A stretch of 64,000 nt of DNA from an uncultured Bacteroidales bacterium. GTDB taxonomy: Bacteria > Bacteroidota > Bacteroidia > Bacteroidales > F082. The stretch spans positions 204,519 through 268,518 of the forward strand of contig CAJOHD010000001.1 in NCBI GenBank assembly GCA_905234275.1, written 5' to 3'. The notes beneath the pieces were generated by a model, which saw nothing but the letters and a program-made list of their open reading frames with translations, was not told the DNA's origin and ran no database searches. Positions 7,416-15,995 of this stretch are shown here, piece by piece (within the stretch, counting starts at the first letter, position 1; each line of letters begins with the position of its first letter). A program made the translations under genes and the position numbers.

Positions 7416-9404
7416 TTAGTTTTTAATAACTTTATAGTATTGGAATAAACTATCTGAGAATTGTAATTTTAAAATGTATATTCCAGAAATCAGATTATTG
7501 ATGTCGATTGACGAAAAATTATCTGATAAAACATTATCAATCAATAAATTACCTTGTAAATCGAATAATTGGCAGCGACAGAGCTCTTTGTTTGTTGAAA
7601 TATTCAAGATCCCATTGCTCGGATTAGGGTAAATCGTGGCGTTATGTTCCGAAATCTCATCAACAGCATCAAAGCAATAACGGTATGTCCAGTTTTCTGC
7701 TAATGAGTTATCTAAATCTAAATCAATAAGTTGCAGATATGGACCGTTGCCATCTGGCTCAGTAGGCCACGGCTCTGAATCTGCATAATGCACCTCGTCG
7801 ATGACGTTGCCCCAAGCGTCTGCAATAACGATTTTTTCGGATTTGTTGGAAAGCTTCCGCTGATATTCTCCAAAAGGAATATTGTTATAGTATTGAATAT
7901 ATGTCAAGGAGTCAGAACATAATACTAACGAGTCGCGGGCTGCGAGATTAGAACCGTTTGGGAACTGGTATGTGATACCCAACTCGCGGAGATAGATGCC
8001 GGTTAAATCGACATCCTCATCGCCGTTGTTGTTGATCTGGATAAACTCGAGCTGATTGCCGTTAATAGTAGTGTCTACATCCATCGGATGATAGTGAATC
8101 TTGGAAATCACGAGTGGTGGCAGATCAATAACATCACAGTTGTCGTACGAACCGATATGCTGGTTTAACCAATTGATTCTCTGTTGAATCCATGTCTTCA
8201 TCGACTGTAATTCTGACGCATGAGAATTCATCTGATGCCATCTCTGGTTGTCACGAACTACAGCTTCTGAAATCCAGGAGTCAATCTCGTCCATTCGGTC
8301 GCATAACCTGTTGTAATCCAATACATTGCCATCTGAAGTTACCTCAAACCAACGTTTGGCTAAATAGCAGTGGAATTCGTCAGTGTCGAACAGGTCTTTC
8401 CAGAATTTAGGACCGGTATTGTCGTGATTGTCGAACTGCCACACGTCGTATCGACTTCGATCCCCAAACTCATCGTGACCATACGCGAGGTTATAGTCCC
8501 AGATAGGACCGGCACGCAACTTGCCTCTGTTGTCCTTATGGAAAAACGTACTCAAATGATACACATCGACATTTGATGAGAATTCTGCCATAATCATGAA
8601 ATCCACAAAAGAGGATACATCAATGATGCTTGGGATGCCGTTATCTATTGAAACATTGTGACTTTCTGCTTTATCTGCAAGGTCGAAGAACACATTTTTT
8701 ATATAATTGTGTTGTGCTGCCGTTATATTTCCAGGTTTGGGATATTCATGAATAAAAACTGCAGGTTGAGGCCACCAGTTACCGTTGTTGCTTTCCATTT
8801 CCCATTCATAATAATCGCCATTCGACCTGTCTGTTTGGACGATATGTCCGCCGTCTTTATCAATGTTTACACGGTTGTCGTCAGCCTTGATCTTCTCCAT
8901 GAAGACATAAAGTCCCTTGTAATCGTCGTTGATGATAACCTCGCAATAAACGCGTCTGGAAGCATATTGCCCAAGTTGTTCGAAAAGTTCGTATGACAAC
9001 ACATCACGTAAACCTGTCTGGTCGAAAGCCAAGGAGTTGAGCACCCAGTCATTCTCTTTCGGCATGCCTAACAGACTGACATTGTTATTCGTAATGTCAT
9101 CATCCATCAGTGTTTCAAGTCCGTAAGGCTTTTTAGCCGGCATCTGCGACGAGCTTCCACGTCTTTCTATGCCGATGCGACCGTCATAATTCAAAAACTC
9201 GGGGTTGTTGATGTCTGAGAGATGGTTCCTCGATCCGTCCTGATGCCATATTATCTTCATGGTTCCCAACACCTTAGGCTCGTCGGGAATGTTGACGTGG
9301 CCGTCGGTTTCGATAACCACAATAGGAAGGTTGCTGTCGGTGAAGGTTTGTGCCACCGACAGGATTGGAATCCAAAATAATAATATAACAAATAGTTTTT
9401 TCAT
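7416..9404 (-). CDS. CotH-like kinase-fold protein with lamin-tail domain and T9SS sorting signal
   Basis: Secreted protein of 662 residues. A Sec signal peptide (MKKLFVILLFWIPILSVAQ) is followed by a CotH kinase-fold region at about 30-420 (GIERRGSSSQMPAKKPYGLE, LLGMPKENDWVLN, YKGLYVFMEKIK, RAGPIWDYNLAYG). A lamin-tail-like beta domain follows at about 430-560 (ISKIHYHP, LEFIQINNNG, DLTGIYLRE), then a T9SS type A tail (IYPNPSNGILNIS ... SGIYILKL). CotH proteins of spore formers phosphorylate coat proteins; the substrate here is unknown. It is transcribed toward, but probably separately from, the polyene operon. Confidence 0.85.
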   Translation of the reverse strand: MKKLFVILLFWIPILSVAQTFTDSNLPIVVIETDGHVNIPDEPKVLGTMKIIWHQDGSRNHLSDINNPEFLNYDGRIGIERRGSSSQMPAKKPYGLETLMDDDITNNNVSLLGMPKENDWVLNSLAFDQTGLRDVLSYELFEQLGQYASRRVYCEVIINDDYKGLYVFMEKIKADDNRVNIDKDGGHIVQTDRSNGDYYEWEMESNNGNWWPQPAVFIHEYPKPGNITAAQHNYIKNVFFDLADKAESHNVSIDNGIPSIIDVSSFVDFMIMAEFSSNVDVYHLSTFFHKDNRGKLRAGPIWDYNLAYGHDEFGDRSRYDVWQFDNHDNTGPKFWKDLFDTDEFHCYLAKRWFEVTSDGNVLDYNRLCDRMDEIDSWISEAVVRDNQRWHQMNSHASELQSMKTWIQQRINWLNQHIGSYDNCDVIDLPPLVISKIHYHPMDVDTTINGNQLEFIQINNNGDEDVDLTGIYLRELGITYQFPNGSNLAARDSLVLCSDSLTYIQYYNNIPFGEYQRKLSNKSEKIVIADAWGNVIDEVHYADSEPWPTEPDGNGPYLQLIDLDLDNSLAENWTYRYCFDAVDEISEHNATIYPNPSNGILNISTNKELCRCQLFDLQGNLLIDNVLSDNFSSIDINNLISGIYILKLQFSDSLFQYYKVIKN

Positions 9405-9412
9405 AATTTGTT

Positions 9413-9518
9413 GTCATTTCGAGCTTGTCGAGACCTGAGCTTGCGAAAGCATTCACCTTGGTGAATAAGTCCGTTAAACAAGGATTTCTCCATTTCGCTT
9501 CGCTCCAGTCGAAATGAC
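9413..9518. repeat. intergenic inverted repeat, family A copy 1
   Basis: A 106-bp element bounded by GTCATTTCGA and its complement TCGAAATGAC. Inside are the words gcgaagcg, atttctcc and related. Two more copies are at 25459-25558 and 39485-39572. All are intergenic, which suggests a dispersed non-coding repeat able to fold as a long hairpin. Confidence 0.8.
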
Positions 9519-9526
9519 GGAGAGCG

Positions 9527-10519
9527 TTATTCTTCAGGATACTCCGGAATCTCGATGATTTTCAGAGATTCTGCGAGGTATGCCGATGCAGTAAGTTGCG
9601 GGTAGTTGAGCAGTACCGAGATGGCATCTTGGTGCTCTGCGCGAATCTTCACCATCTCTTCTTCAATCTCCATAGCTATCGGGAGCTGCTCTTTGAAACG
9701 AATCTCACCGGCTCTGTCGACAGCGTCGCGGATGATAGGAGCCACCTCCTCATAATATTTCAGAAGCACCTTGTTGCGAGCTTCCTCGTCTTCAGTGTCA
9801 AGCTTTGCTGCATATTTCTTGTAAATGGCAGCGCACTGCTCGTCGGATTCCTGAAACACATTATCGACTTTATCGCCAATGGCTGTCCATCTGTCGATAG
9901 TAGGCTGCAATGGCTCAAGGTATTTGCTGGCTTCCACTGCTGCTTCCATCATCGCTGCCTCGGCCTGACCTTCGTTATAATGTGCCTGGAGATACGCCTC
10001 TTGCTCTTCCTCGCTCATCTGCGAGAGCATGTCGATTTCCTCTTTGCTGAGGCCTGTCGTCATCTCGGCATAATTATACGCTGCTGCCATTATCTGTGCA
10101 GAATCAGCATTCTGATAAGGCACCTCTAACACTTTGCCGGTGAGGTCGAGGACCTTCATCTGGAACTTCATGACCTCGCTCGACAGCATCTTCAGACCCT
10201 GTCCGCTAAGCTCGGCCTTTTTATAGCTGACCATCTGTTGCACCGACGGAATCGGCTTGAGCTGGCGCATGATACCTTCGTAGGTGAGAGGCTCGTCGCT
10301 TTCCTCAACAGCCTGTTCTTCTACTTCAACATCAGGAATCTGGTCGACGATGGCATCTGATACCTTGTCGGCTGCTTTTTCCGATGTCTTCTCAATGATT
10401 TTGTCCTCAGTCTTTTGTTGCGCTTTCTTTGCAGCTTTTTCAAGAAAACCGCCAATCTGCGCGTTGGCAGTGAAAGTGCCGATGATTACGGCAATTATCA
10501 ACAAAACAAGTTTTTTCAT
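9527..10519 (-). CDS. exported helical protein of unknown function
   Basis: I do not recognise this 330-residue protein. It has a clear signal peptide (MKKLVLLIIAVIIGTFTANAQ) and a Lys/Glu/Ala-rich segment at 22-75 (FLEKAAKKAQQKTEDKIIEK) that looks amphipathic and possibly coiled-coil. The remainder is largely helical and acidic. No lipobox and no T9SS tail are seen, so a soluble periplasmic location is likely. It is 28 nt upstream of the family A repeat and follows a lipoprotein gene on the same strand; a shared envelope role is possible but unproven. Confidence 0.7.
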   Translation of the reverse strand: MKKLVLLIIAVIIGTFTANAQIGGFLEKAAKKAQQKTEDKIIEKTSEKAADKVSDAIVDQIPDVEVEEQAVEESDEPLTYEGIMRQLKPIPSVQQMVSYKKAELSGQGLKMLSSEVMKFQMKVLDLTGKVLEVPYQNADSAQIMAAAYNYAEMTTGLSKEEIDMLSQMSEEEQEAYLQAHYNEGQAEAAMMEAAVEASKYLEPLQPTIDRWTAIGDKVDNVFQESDEQCAAIYKKYAAKLDTEDEEARNKVLLKYYEEVAPIIRDAVDRAGEIRFKEQLPIAMEIEEEMVKIRAEHQDAISVLLNYPQLTASAYLAESLKIIEIPEYPEE

Positions 10520-10546
10520 GGTATAATATTTTTAAGGTTAATTAAA

Positions 10547-11137
10547 TTATTGTAACACTTTGTTTAAAGTTATATAATCAGGATATGCAAGTTGTTGACC
10601 GCCAACGGTGATATATGGTTTTATCTTAATTCCCACGTTGACAGGATCGCTGCTCGCACCGGCTAATTTGAATGCCAAATTGACGATGGCGTCAGCCGAT
10701 TCGCCGCCAAACAGCTGGAAAAGGTCGGTGGAAACCGGTATGGTGACGGTGTTGCTGGCATTTGCAGGCACACTGATGGTTTGGTCTAATGTGGTGGCAA
10801 TCACTCTTTTATCGTTGAGCGTCAGGATATAGTCCATCTTTGTCATCGAAGCCGGACTGGAATTCGGGTTGGTGACGTCAAGGTTGACGTTGAAAGTGAC
10901 AGGCAGCGACTTGTTGACCAAAGCTCTGGTGAGCGCAATGGCCTGATTTACATTCAAATCACTCCTTGTCATGCCTTTTCTCAGATTCAAGCCGAGCATC
11001 TCAACGCTGTTGACACTGTTGAAATCAAAGGTACATTTGGCAAAATTAGCCATCTGTGACATCTGTTGAAGCACATCGCACGACGTCAATCCGATGGTGA
11101 CGAGGACGATTAAAAATATTCTTTTGATTTTTGACAT
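10547..11137 (-). CDS. LEA type 2 (WHy)-like lipoprotein
   Basis: Lipoprotein of 196 residues with a lipobox (GLTSC, Cys near residue 20). The rest is a beta-rich domain resembling late-embryogenesis-abundant type 2 / WHy domains: FNVNLDVTNPNSSPASMTKMDY, ILTLNDK, and a final part with paired strands (VNVGIKIKPYITVGG). Such domains are found in stress-related and envelope proteins of many bacteria; the bacterial function is poorly defined. It lies 28 nt upstream of the helical exported protein gene and could be co-transcribed with it. Confidence 0.7.
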   Translation of the reverse strand: MSKIKRIFLIVLVTIGLTSCDVLQQMSQMANFAKCTFDFNSVNSVEMLGLNLRKGMTRSDLNVNQAIALTRALVNKSLPVTFNVNLDVTNPNSSPASMTKMDYILTLNDKRVIATTLDQTISVPANASNTVTIPVSTDLFQLFGGESADAIVNLAFKLAGASSDPVNVGIKIKPYITVGGQQLAYPDYITLNKVLQ

Positions 11138-11158
11138 GATAGAAAAAATTTATCCGTT

Positions 11159-12226
11159 CTATTTAACAATAAGTTTTTCAGACAATCTGTCGTTCATTTT
11201 AACAAAATAAACACCTTTTTCCAGCGTAACTGTCTCTTTCTCAACGATTTCTTTTTGCAAAACTATCTGCCCGAGCATATTTGTGATTGTCACAATCCCA
11301 CTGCCTTCTATCGTGACATTTCCGCTTGAAGGGTTAGGGTAGATGTTTAGCGTCGTGATGTTGCATTCATCGATCGATTCATATCCTGCTGTTGCCCATA
11401 GTGTAAGCATCGTTGTGGCACAATCGCAATCGAGGGTAAACAAGATGTCGACAAAGCCCATTTCACCGACTGTGATGTTAGGAGTCAATGTTGCTACTCC
11501 GGTAAACTCAACTGATTCGTCAGGTTCAACATGAAATGTGGTACATGCCTCTCCATCTTTGTAGAGATGAACATCGGTGAAATACTCGCTAATGCAGTTG
11601 ATGCGGACACCTGACGGCTCATATCCCAAGTTGGTGAACACGCAGTCGAATTCGACTTGTGAGCCTGGAGCTGCCAGTGTGTAATAGTTTGCAGGCTCCA
11701 CGATAATGTCGTATTTTCCGACCATATCGACAATAACGTCGTCGATTGTAAGAACATAATCACCATAACTTGATACCGCGTGAATGCCGATATATGTGAA
11801 ATCGGATGTCATCTCTTCTATGTAAGCCGAGAATTTCTCATAGCTGCCGCTGCTGACAATCTCGTTGAGCATTATTTGGGTCATTGCGCTTGGATTTGCT
11901 CCGTTGCCAGCCCAAATCTCCAACTGGTAGCCGCCGTCTGATACTGCCCAAAGTGAGAAGCGATATTTCAACTGTTCGCTCAAATACATGGGCATAAACA
12001 TCCACGATTCGGTGCTGTTTGTGTAGGCGTACCAATTGCCGTTGTGTGGTATGCGGTTGTGGTCTTGTTCAAGATATCCGGCGAGCCAGGTGTCGTTGGC
12101 GACCTCCCATCCCACAGGCGTTTCGCCATCGTGGTTGCCATATTCGAACCCTTCGATGAGCACGCTGTCGGCAAATGCAAATCTTGTTATGAACAATATT
12201 AATAAGGTGATAAAAAGTTTTTTCAT
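11159..12226 (-). CDS. secreted choice-of-anchor/cleaved-adhesin domain protein with T9SS tail
   Basis: Protein of 355 residues: signal peptide (MKKLFITLLILFITRFAFA), a cleaved-adhesin or choice-of-anchor J-like jelly-roll domain at about 22-170 (IEGFEYGNHDGETPVGWEV, GNWYAYTNSTESW, TIDDVIVDMVG), an Ig-like region, and a T9SS type A sorting tail (IYPNPSSGNVTIEG ... GVYFVKMN ... EKLIVK). It is predicted to be secreted across the outer membrane and anchored on the surface. It points away from the CsgG-array region, with the candidate RNA lying between. Confidence 0.8.
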   Translation of the reverse strand: MKKLFITLLILFITRFAFADSVLIEGFEYGNHDGETPVGWEVANDTWLAGYLEQDHNRIPHNGNWYAYTNSTESWMFMPMYLSEQLKYRFSLWAVSDGGYQLEIWAGNGANPSAMTQIMLNEIVSSGSYEKFSAYIEEMTSDFTYIGIHAVSSYGDYVLTIDDVIVDMVGKYDIIVEPANYYTLAAPGSQVEFDCVFTNLGYEPSGVRINCISEYFTDVHLYKDGEACTTFHVEPDESVEFTGVATLTPNITVGEMGFVDILFTLDCDCATTMLTLWATAGYESIDECNITTLNIYPNPSSGNVTIEGSGIVTITNMLGQIVLQKEIVEKETVTLEKGVYFVKMNDRLSEKLIVK

Positions 12227-12272
12227 AGTTATTTATATATCAACATGCAAAAATACAAAAAATTTAATCTTT

Positions 12273-12304
12273 TTTGTAATTAATTCAAAAAATCACTATA
12301 TTTG
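12273..12304 (+). promoter_or_regulatory. promoter of candidate structured RNA
   Basis: TTTG at 12273-12276 and TATATTTG at 12297-12304, separated by 20 nt. This is a near-ideal match to the Bacteroidota -33/-7 promoter pattern. Transcription should start near 12309-12311, about 360 nt upstream of the next start codon. Confidence 0.75.
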
Positions 12305-12309
12305 CAGTG

Positions 12310-12582
12310 TCATTAGTCATAACGACTTTTGGCGGACATATTGGAAAGACGTTGATCTAACGTTTTATCTGCGGCTTGTAGAATCTGGTAAATTCAATAG
12401 TCATCAGCAAGATAAAGCAATAGACGACGTCCATGCGAATTGTTATATAATGGTGTTGCCCAACACCTACTTATATATAACTTTCCAGCGTGGGCTTCGG
12501 CGTTGCTTATCCTCTGATGATGGGCATTACCAGAGCCTTACAAGCGGGATAGGCATAGTTCAGACTCCCGCGCTTTTCTTTT
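12310..12582 (+). ncRNA. candidate structured RNA or regulatory leader
   Basis: No convincing gene fills 12310-12671. The first 273 nt follow a good promoter and end in a terminator. Helices found by eye: ACGTT/AACGT around 12350-12363; a long hairpin (GTTATATAA with TTATATA, capped by GGTGTT-GCCC-AACACC) at 12442-12481; CAGCG/CGTTG with a TTCG loop near 12486-12505; and GCTTATCC (12505-12512) with GGATAGGC (12547-12554). The last helix shares bases with the terminator stem, so the two exclude each other, as in attenuators. It could be a stand-alone RNA or a leader for the following operon. I cannot assign a known family. Confidence 0.5.
12544..12582 (+). terminator. intrinsic terminator of the candidate RNA
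   Basis: GCGGGA (12544-12549) pairs with TCCCGC (12566-12571) and is followed by GCTTTTCTTTT. The upstream arm overlaps an alternative helix, and the CAGACTCCC at 12561-12569 can alternatively pair with GGGAGTCTG at 12617-12625. Confidence 0.65.
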
Positions 12583-12596
12583 ATGTTTCATGATTT

Positions 12597-12604
12597 TATA
12601 TTTG
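12597..12604 (+). promoter_or_regulatory. second -7 box, likely promoter of the LPP20/CsgG operon
   Basis: TATATTTG lies 15 nt after the terminator and 67 nt before the lipoprotein gene. No clear TTTG is seen at -33, so it may be weaker or regulated. Confidence 0.5.
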
Positions 12605-12671
12605 TTATTCGGCATTGGGAGTCTGCCGGAAGTAAGAATTTACTATTCAATAACTATAAATTATTAAAATC

Positions 12672-13295
12672 ATGAAAAAGTTAAATTTACTTGGAATGAC
12701 AATGCTTGGAGCATTGGTATTGGTAAGCTGTGGAAGTTCAAAAAACATGGCTGTACAGTCAAACATTGAAAAACAAACAAGTCTTGAAGGGGAAAAAGTT
12801 GTTGTTGAAACAACAAAACTTACTGGCTACGAAATGTCAGAGGGTCTTAGTGAAGACGGTACTAAACTTGTTACAATCGCTTATAAGTGGTTCGCAGGTA
12901 TTGGTAAAGCTAACGATAAACAAACAGCTATCGAGATGGCTGAACTTGAGGCAAGAGCAACAATTTCTAGGGTTATAGAAAATGCAGTCATGGCTCAGTC
13001 AGAGCGTGGTAGTTTGGTAAACAACGGAGAAGTTCAGAAGGCATTAAAATCACATTGGCAACAGGTTAGTATGAGCATTCAGAATGCATGTGAGCCTTTT
13101 GGAGACACCAAAATCGAATATAATCCAACCACAAAGATGTATACAGCGACTCAGAAAGTTGCTTGCCGTGGTGACAAATACCAGCAAATGCTCAACAATG
13201 CAGGAAATTACAAGCCTAACAACCTTAGTGGTAAAGACCTTGATGATTTCGTAAAAGTAAATCAATCAATTATTGATGCAGCAAGAGGAAATTAA
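12672..13295 (+). CDS. LPP20-like lipoprotein
   Basis: Lipoprotein of 207 residues with lipobox LVSCGSS (Cys near residue 20). The body has the segment DKQTAIEMAELEARATISRVIENAV, resembling the LPP20/FlgP-type fold in which a helix rich in Ala follows a KANDKQ turn. It ends DAARGN. A close paralogue without a lipobox is encoded two genes downstream (14303-14863) and shares RPYRWFAG/AYKWFAG, ALKSHW and ACEPFGD. First gene of an operon of five exported proteins. LPP20 and CsgG-like proteins often act together in outer-membrane assemblies (family knowledge); the assembly here is unknown. Confidence 0.75.
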   Translation: MKKLNLLGMTMLGALVLVSCGSSKNMAVQSNIEKQTSLEGEKVVVETTKLTGYEMSEGLSEDGTKLVTIAYKWFAGIGKANDKQTAIEMAELEARATISRVIENAVMAQSERGSLVNNGEVQKALKSHWQQVSMSIQNACEPFGDTKIEYNPTTKMYTATQKVACRGDKYQQMLNNAGNYKPNNLSGKDLDDFVKVNQSIIDAARGN

Positions 13296-13298
13296 TCC

Positions 13299-14306
13299 AT
13301 GAAAAGAATATTAACTATAGTATTGCTGCTGTTTGTTGGATATGTTGCAAAGACGCAGAATTATCCGTCGGAATGGGTGAAATATACCTCCGACGGATAT
13401 TTCCATGATATAGAGAATGCAAAGGACAAACAAACAGCCTTGGATCTGGCTCGCTCAAATCTTGCAAAACAGATTCAAGTTCAAGTACAAGAGCAGAGCC
13501 AAATTGATAAGCAAGCAATTAATGGCAAGACCAATATCCTTTATTCTTCACAGAAGAACTTTTCTACAGATGTCGATATGGATCTTGCGCAGACTCTTAG
13601 CTATTATGATGCAAACACTTCAAAGTATTATGTTATTGCATATATTAATAAACAAGAAGCTTGCAATTACTATGAAAACGATGTGAAAATGTTTATCAGC
13701 AATGTGAATAATATCATAACAATTGCTGATAATTACACAAACTCAGGATTTAAGTCAAGGGCGAAGGAAGAACTTCAAAGAGCCTTGGACATGTTTGATG
13801 GTAGAATAGGTAAGCCTTTCTTTTGGCTGAATGTTTTTGGCTTAGATGAGTATGATATCAAACAATATCTTAATAAGGTAAACAAACTTGAACAGACTGT
13901 TAAATCGAAACTCGCAGATTTGGAATATGGTACTACATATTGTATTGTGTGTACCGCAGATAATTTCGGGCGCAAGTATTTCAAATTGGCTAATGAGATA
14001 AAGGGTGATTTAGCAGAATCTGGCTGTAACTTTGTTGATGATCCGAGTATGGCGGATTATGTGATTTATATTGATGCTTCAGCGAGGGAATATAATAAAG
14101 TCGTAACAGGTAATGTGACGGCATATTATACTTTCGTTGACGCTGCAATTGCAATTGACAAAGTGGCGACCAATCAGAGAATATTCGAAGACGAGATTTC
14201 GTTAAAGGGCTCTCATACATTGAGTTTTGACGAAGCTGGTCGTGACGGATACAAAAAGATTCGCAAAGAAATAAGCTCAATATTAAAGGAGAATATTAAA
14301 TTATGA
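13299..14306 (+). CDS. exported LPP20-like protein
   Basis: Protein of 335 residues with a signal peptide (MKRILTIVLLLFVGYVAKTQ) and no lipobox. The N-terminal part (about 22-130) matches the LPP20-type pattern: YPSEWVKYTSDGYFHDIENA, DKQTALDLARSNLAKQIQVQ, and YYVIAYINKQEA. A helical middle (about 130-200) is followed by a beta/alpha domain at 205-335. It starts 3 nt after the upstream lipoprotein stop and overlaps the next gene by 4 nt. Likely periplasmic; the function is not known. Confidence 0.7.
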   Translation: MKRILTIVLLLFVGYVAKTQNYPSEWVKYTSDGYFHDIENAKDKQTALDLARSNLAKQIQVQVQEQSQIDKQAINGKTNILYSSQKNFSTDVDMDLAQTLSYYDANTSKYYVIAYINKQEACNYYENDVKMFISNVNNIITIADNYTNSGFKSRAKEELQRALDMFDGRIGKPFFWLNVFGLDEYDIKQYLNKVNKLEQTVKSKLADLEYGTTYCIVCTADNFGRKYFKLANEIKGDLAESGCNFVDDPSMADYVIYIDASAREYNKVVTGNVTAYYTFVDAAIAIDKVATNQRIFEDEISLKGSHTLSFDEAGRDGYKKIRKEISSILKENIKL

Positions 14307-14863
14307 AGAAAGAGTTATTAACAGTTATTATGCTGTTGCTTGTTATGACAATAACAGCACAAAACACTACAACAAAAACCATAAAGACAAATGGTTATGA
14401 AATGATCGAGACCATGAATGACGATGGTACGGATATGATCAAAAGACCTTATCGCTGGTTTGCAGGTATGGCAGAAGCTGATGTTGAATCAGTTGCTGTT
14501 GAAATGGCGCAGCTTGAGGCTTATGCGACGGTTTCACGTGTTATAGAAAATGCAGTGTCAACTAATGCAGAGCGTTCTACATTAACAGTTGACGGAAAAG
14601 TTGCAAAAGCTTTGAAATCACATTGGGATCAGATGAGTTTTAGCATACAGAAAGCATGCGAGCCTTTTGGCGATGCTATTTCAACATATAATTCTCAGAC
14701 AGGATTATATGAGGTAATAGCAAAGGTCGGCATTCGTGGCGATCGTTATGTTAAAATTCTTGACGGTGCTAAAAAGGTACAACCAGAAGGCCTTTCAAAA
14801 GAAGAGTTGCAGGAGTTTATAGAAGTTAACGATGCGATCATTGATGCTGCAAAAGGCAATTAA
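14303..14863 (+). CDS. exported LPP20-like protein, paralogue of 12672-13295
   Basis: Protein of 186 residues with signal peptide MKKELLTVIMLLLVMTITAQ. It is closely similar to the first lipoprotein of the operon (shared GYEM, YRWFAGMAEAD, ATVSRVIENAV, ALKSHWDQMSFSIQKACEPFGDA, IIDAAKGN) but lacks the lipobox Cys. The pair would place one copy in a membrane and one free in the periplasm. The start overlaps the previous stop (ATGA). Confidence 0.75.
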   Translation: MKKELLTVIMLLLVMTITAQNTTTKTIKTNGYEMIETMNDDGTDMIKRPYRWFAGMAEADVESVAVEMAQLEAYATVSRVIENAVSTNAERSTLTVDGKVAKALKSHWDQMSFSIQKACEPFGDAISTYNSQTGLYEVIAKVGIRGDRYVKILDGAKKVQPEGLSKEELQEFIEVNDAIIDAAKGN

Positions 14864-14897
14864 TGAAAGGATTTATCAATTGAATTAAAATATTTAT

Positions 14898-15956
14898 ATG
14901 AAAAATTTATTATTTTTTGTCTTGCTACTTTCGTTGTCGTTGGGGTTGTATTCTCAAGATAAAAAAGTTGCTGTAATGGAAACTAAAGCAGGTCAAGGAG
15001 TCACTGCATTTCAAAGTAATATGATTCGAGGCGGAATGGAGACGGCCATTGCTAATGCTAAAGGATATGAGGGATTTGACCGTTCTGCTTTTGATGTCAT
15101 TATGCAGGAGCAGAATTTCCAACGTTCTGGCGCTGTTGATGAAGCTCAGATTAAAGAATTAGGTCAGATGGCTGGTGTTCAATACATTTTAGTGACCGAA
15201 GCTGAATCTGAAGATGGATATTTATATATTCTAGCAAAACTTCTTGATGTGGAAACAGGTAAATATGGTAAAGCATATGATAAACTTTGTGAATCAAATC
15301 CTGCTGCTATACGCCAAGCTTGTCTTGAATTAGGCGAACGTTTGTTTGATGTTACAATGTCTTATCACAATGTGGCGACCCCTCCTAAACCAAATTATAA
15401 CAATACACAAACAAAAACTACTGAAGGACAGTCCTATATGTCTGGTTCAAATAGTAAAGTTGGTGATGTGATAGCTTTTCAGGATGGAACACAAGGCGTT
15501 GTTTTTTATATAGACAACGGGCAAGGTTTGGCTGTTTCACTTACAGAGAGAGAGTTAAAATGGGATGGTAGTCGCAAACTTGAAGATATTGTATCACTTA
15601 ATAATACTGATGAAAACAACCATCCATTTGTATATGGTCAAGGTAAAACAAATACACAAGCAATTATACAACAATTGGGAACAAATGCAGAAGCAGCAAA
15701 TTGGTGTACAAGAATGGGTGAAGGATGGTACTTACCAAGTGCAGGAGAGTTGTATTGTTTAATGATGGCATCTAAAAAAGGTACAGTATTGAACAATAAA
15801 CTTAATTCTAGTGGAGCAAGATTGAGCGGATGGTATTGGGCAAGTACCGAGAATAGTAGAAAAGAGGCCATTAATATAAGTGATGGGGGATCTGTATTTA
15901 CTGAAGACAAGAATTCAGAAGTTAAAGTTAGAGCTATAAGGGCTTTTACAGAATAA
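14898..15956 (+). CDS. CsgG-like protein with DUF1566-like C-terminal module
   Basis: Exported protein of 352 residues. Signal peptide 1-19; CsgG-like domain about 22-155 (KKVAVMETKAG, MIRGGMETAI, FDRSAFDVIMQEQNFQRSGA, MAGVQYILVTEAE, AKLLDVETGKYG); then a C-terminal region ending in a DUF1566-like module (MGEGWYLPSAGELYCLM, SGWYWASTEN, VKVRAIRAF). The CsgG domain of curli exporters builds a periplasmic ring, but there is no lipobox and no barrel hairpin here, so a pore is unlikely. First of six relatives with nearly constant N-terminal and changing C-terminal parts. Confidence 0.75.
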   Translation: MKNLLFFVLLLSLSLGLYSQDKKVAVMETKAGQGVTAFQSNMIRGGMETAIANAKGYEGFDRSAFDVIMQEQNFQRSGAVDEAQIKELGQMAGVQYILVTEAESEDGYLYILAKLLDVETGKYGKAYDKLCESNPAAIRQACLELGERLFDVTMSYHNVATPPKPNYNNTQTKTTEGQSYMSGSNSKVGDVIAFQDGTQGVVFYIDNGQGLAVSLTERELKWDGSRKLEDIVSLNNTDENNHPFVYGQGKTNTQAIIQQLGTNAEAANWCTRMGEGWYLPSAGELYCLMMASKKGTVLNNKLNSSGARLSGWYWASTENSRKEAINISDGGSVFTEDKNSEVKVRAIRAFTE

Positions 15957-15995
15957 TGAGTTAAAATTTTTATTAACATTTAAAATTTTAGTATA

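Noticed and set aside
12036..12593. Open reading frame of 185 codons across the gap after the T9SS cargo gene
   Set aside because: It begins inside the opposite-strand gene, crosses a promoter and a terminator hairpin, and has no recognisable protein features.
12326..12632. Long-range 12-bp pairing closing the whole RNA (CTTTTGGCGGAC with GTCTGCCGGAAG)
   Set aside because: It includes three G-U pairs; by a rough count a match of this quality is expected by chance about 0.3 times in a region this size, and it spans the terminator. Not used as evidence.
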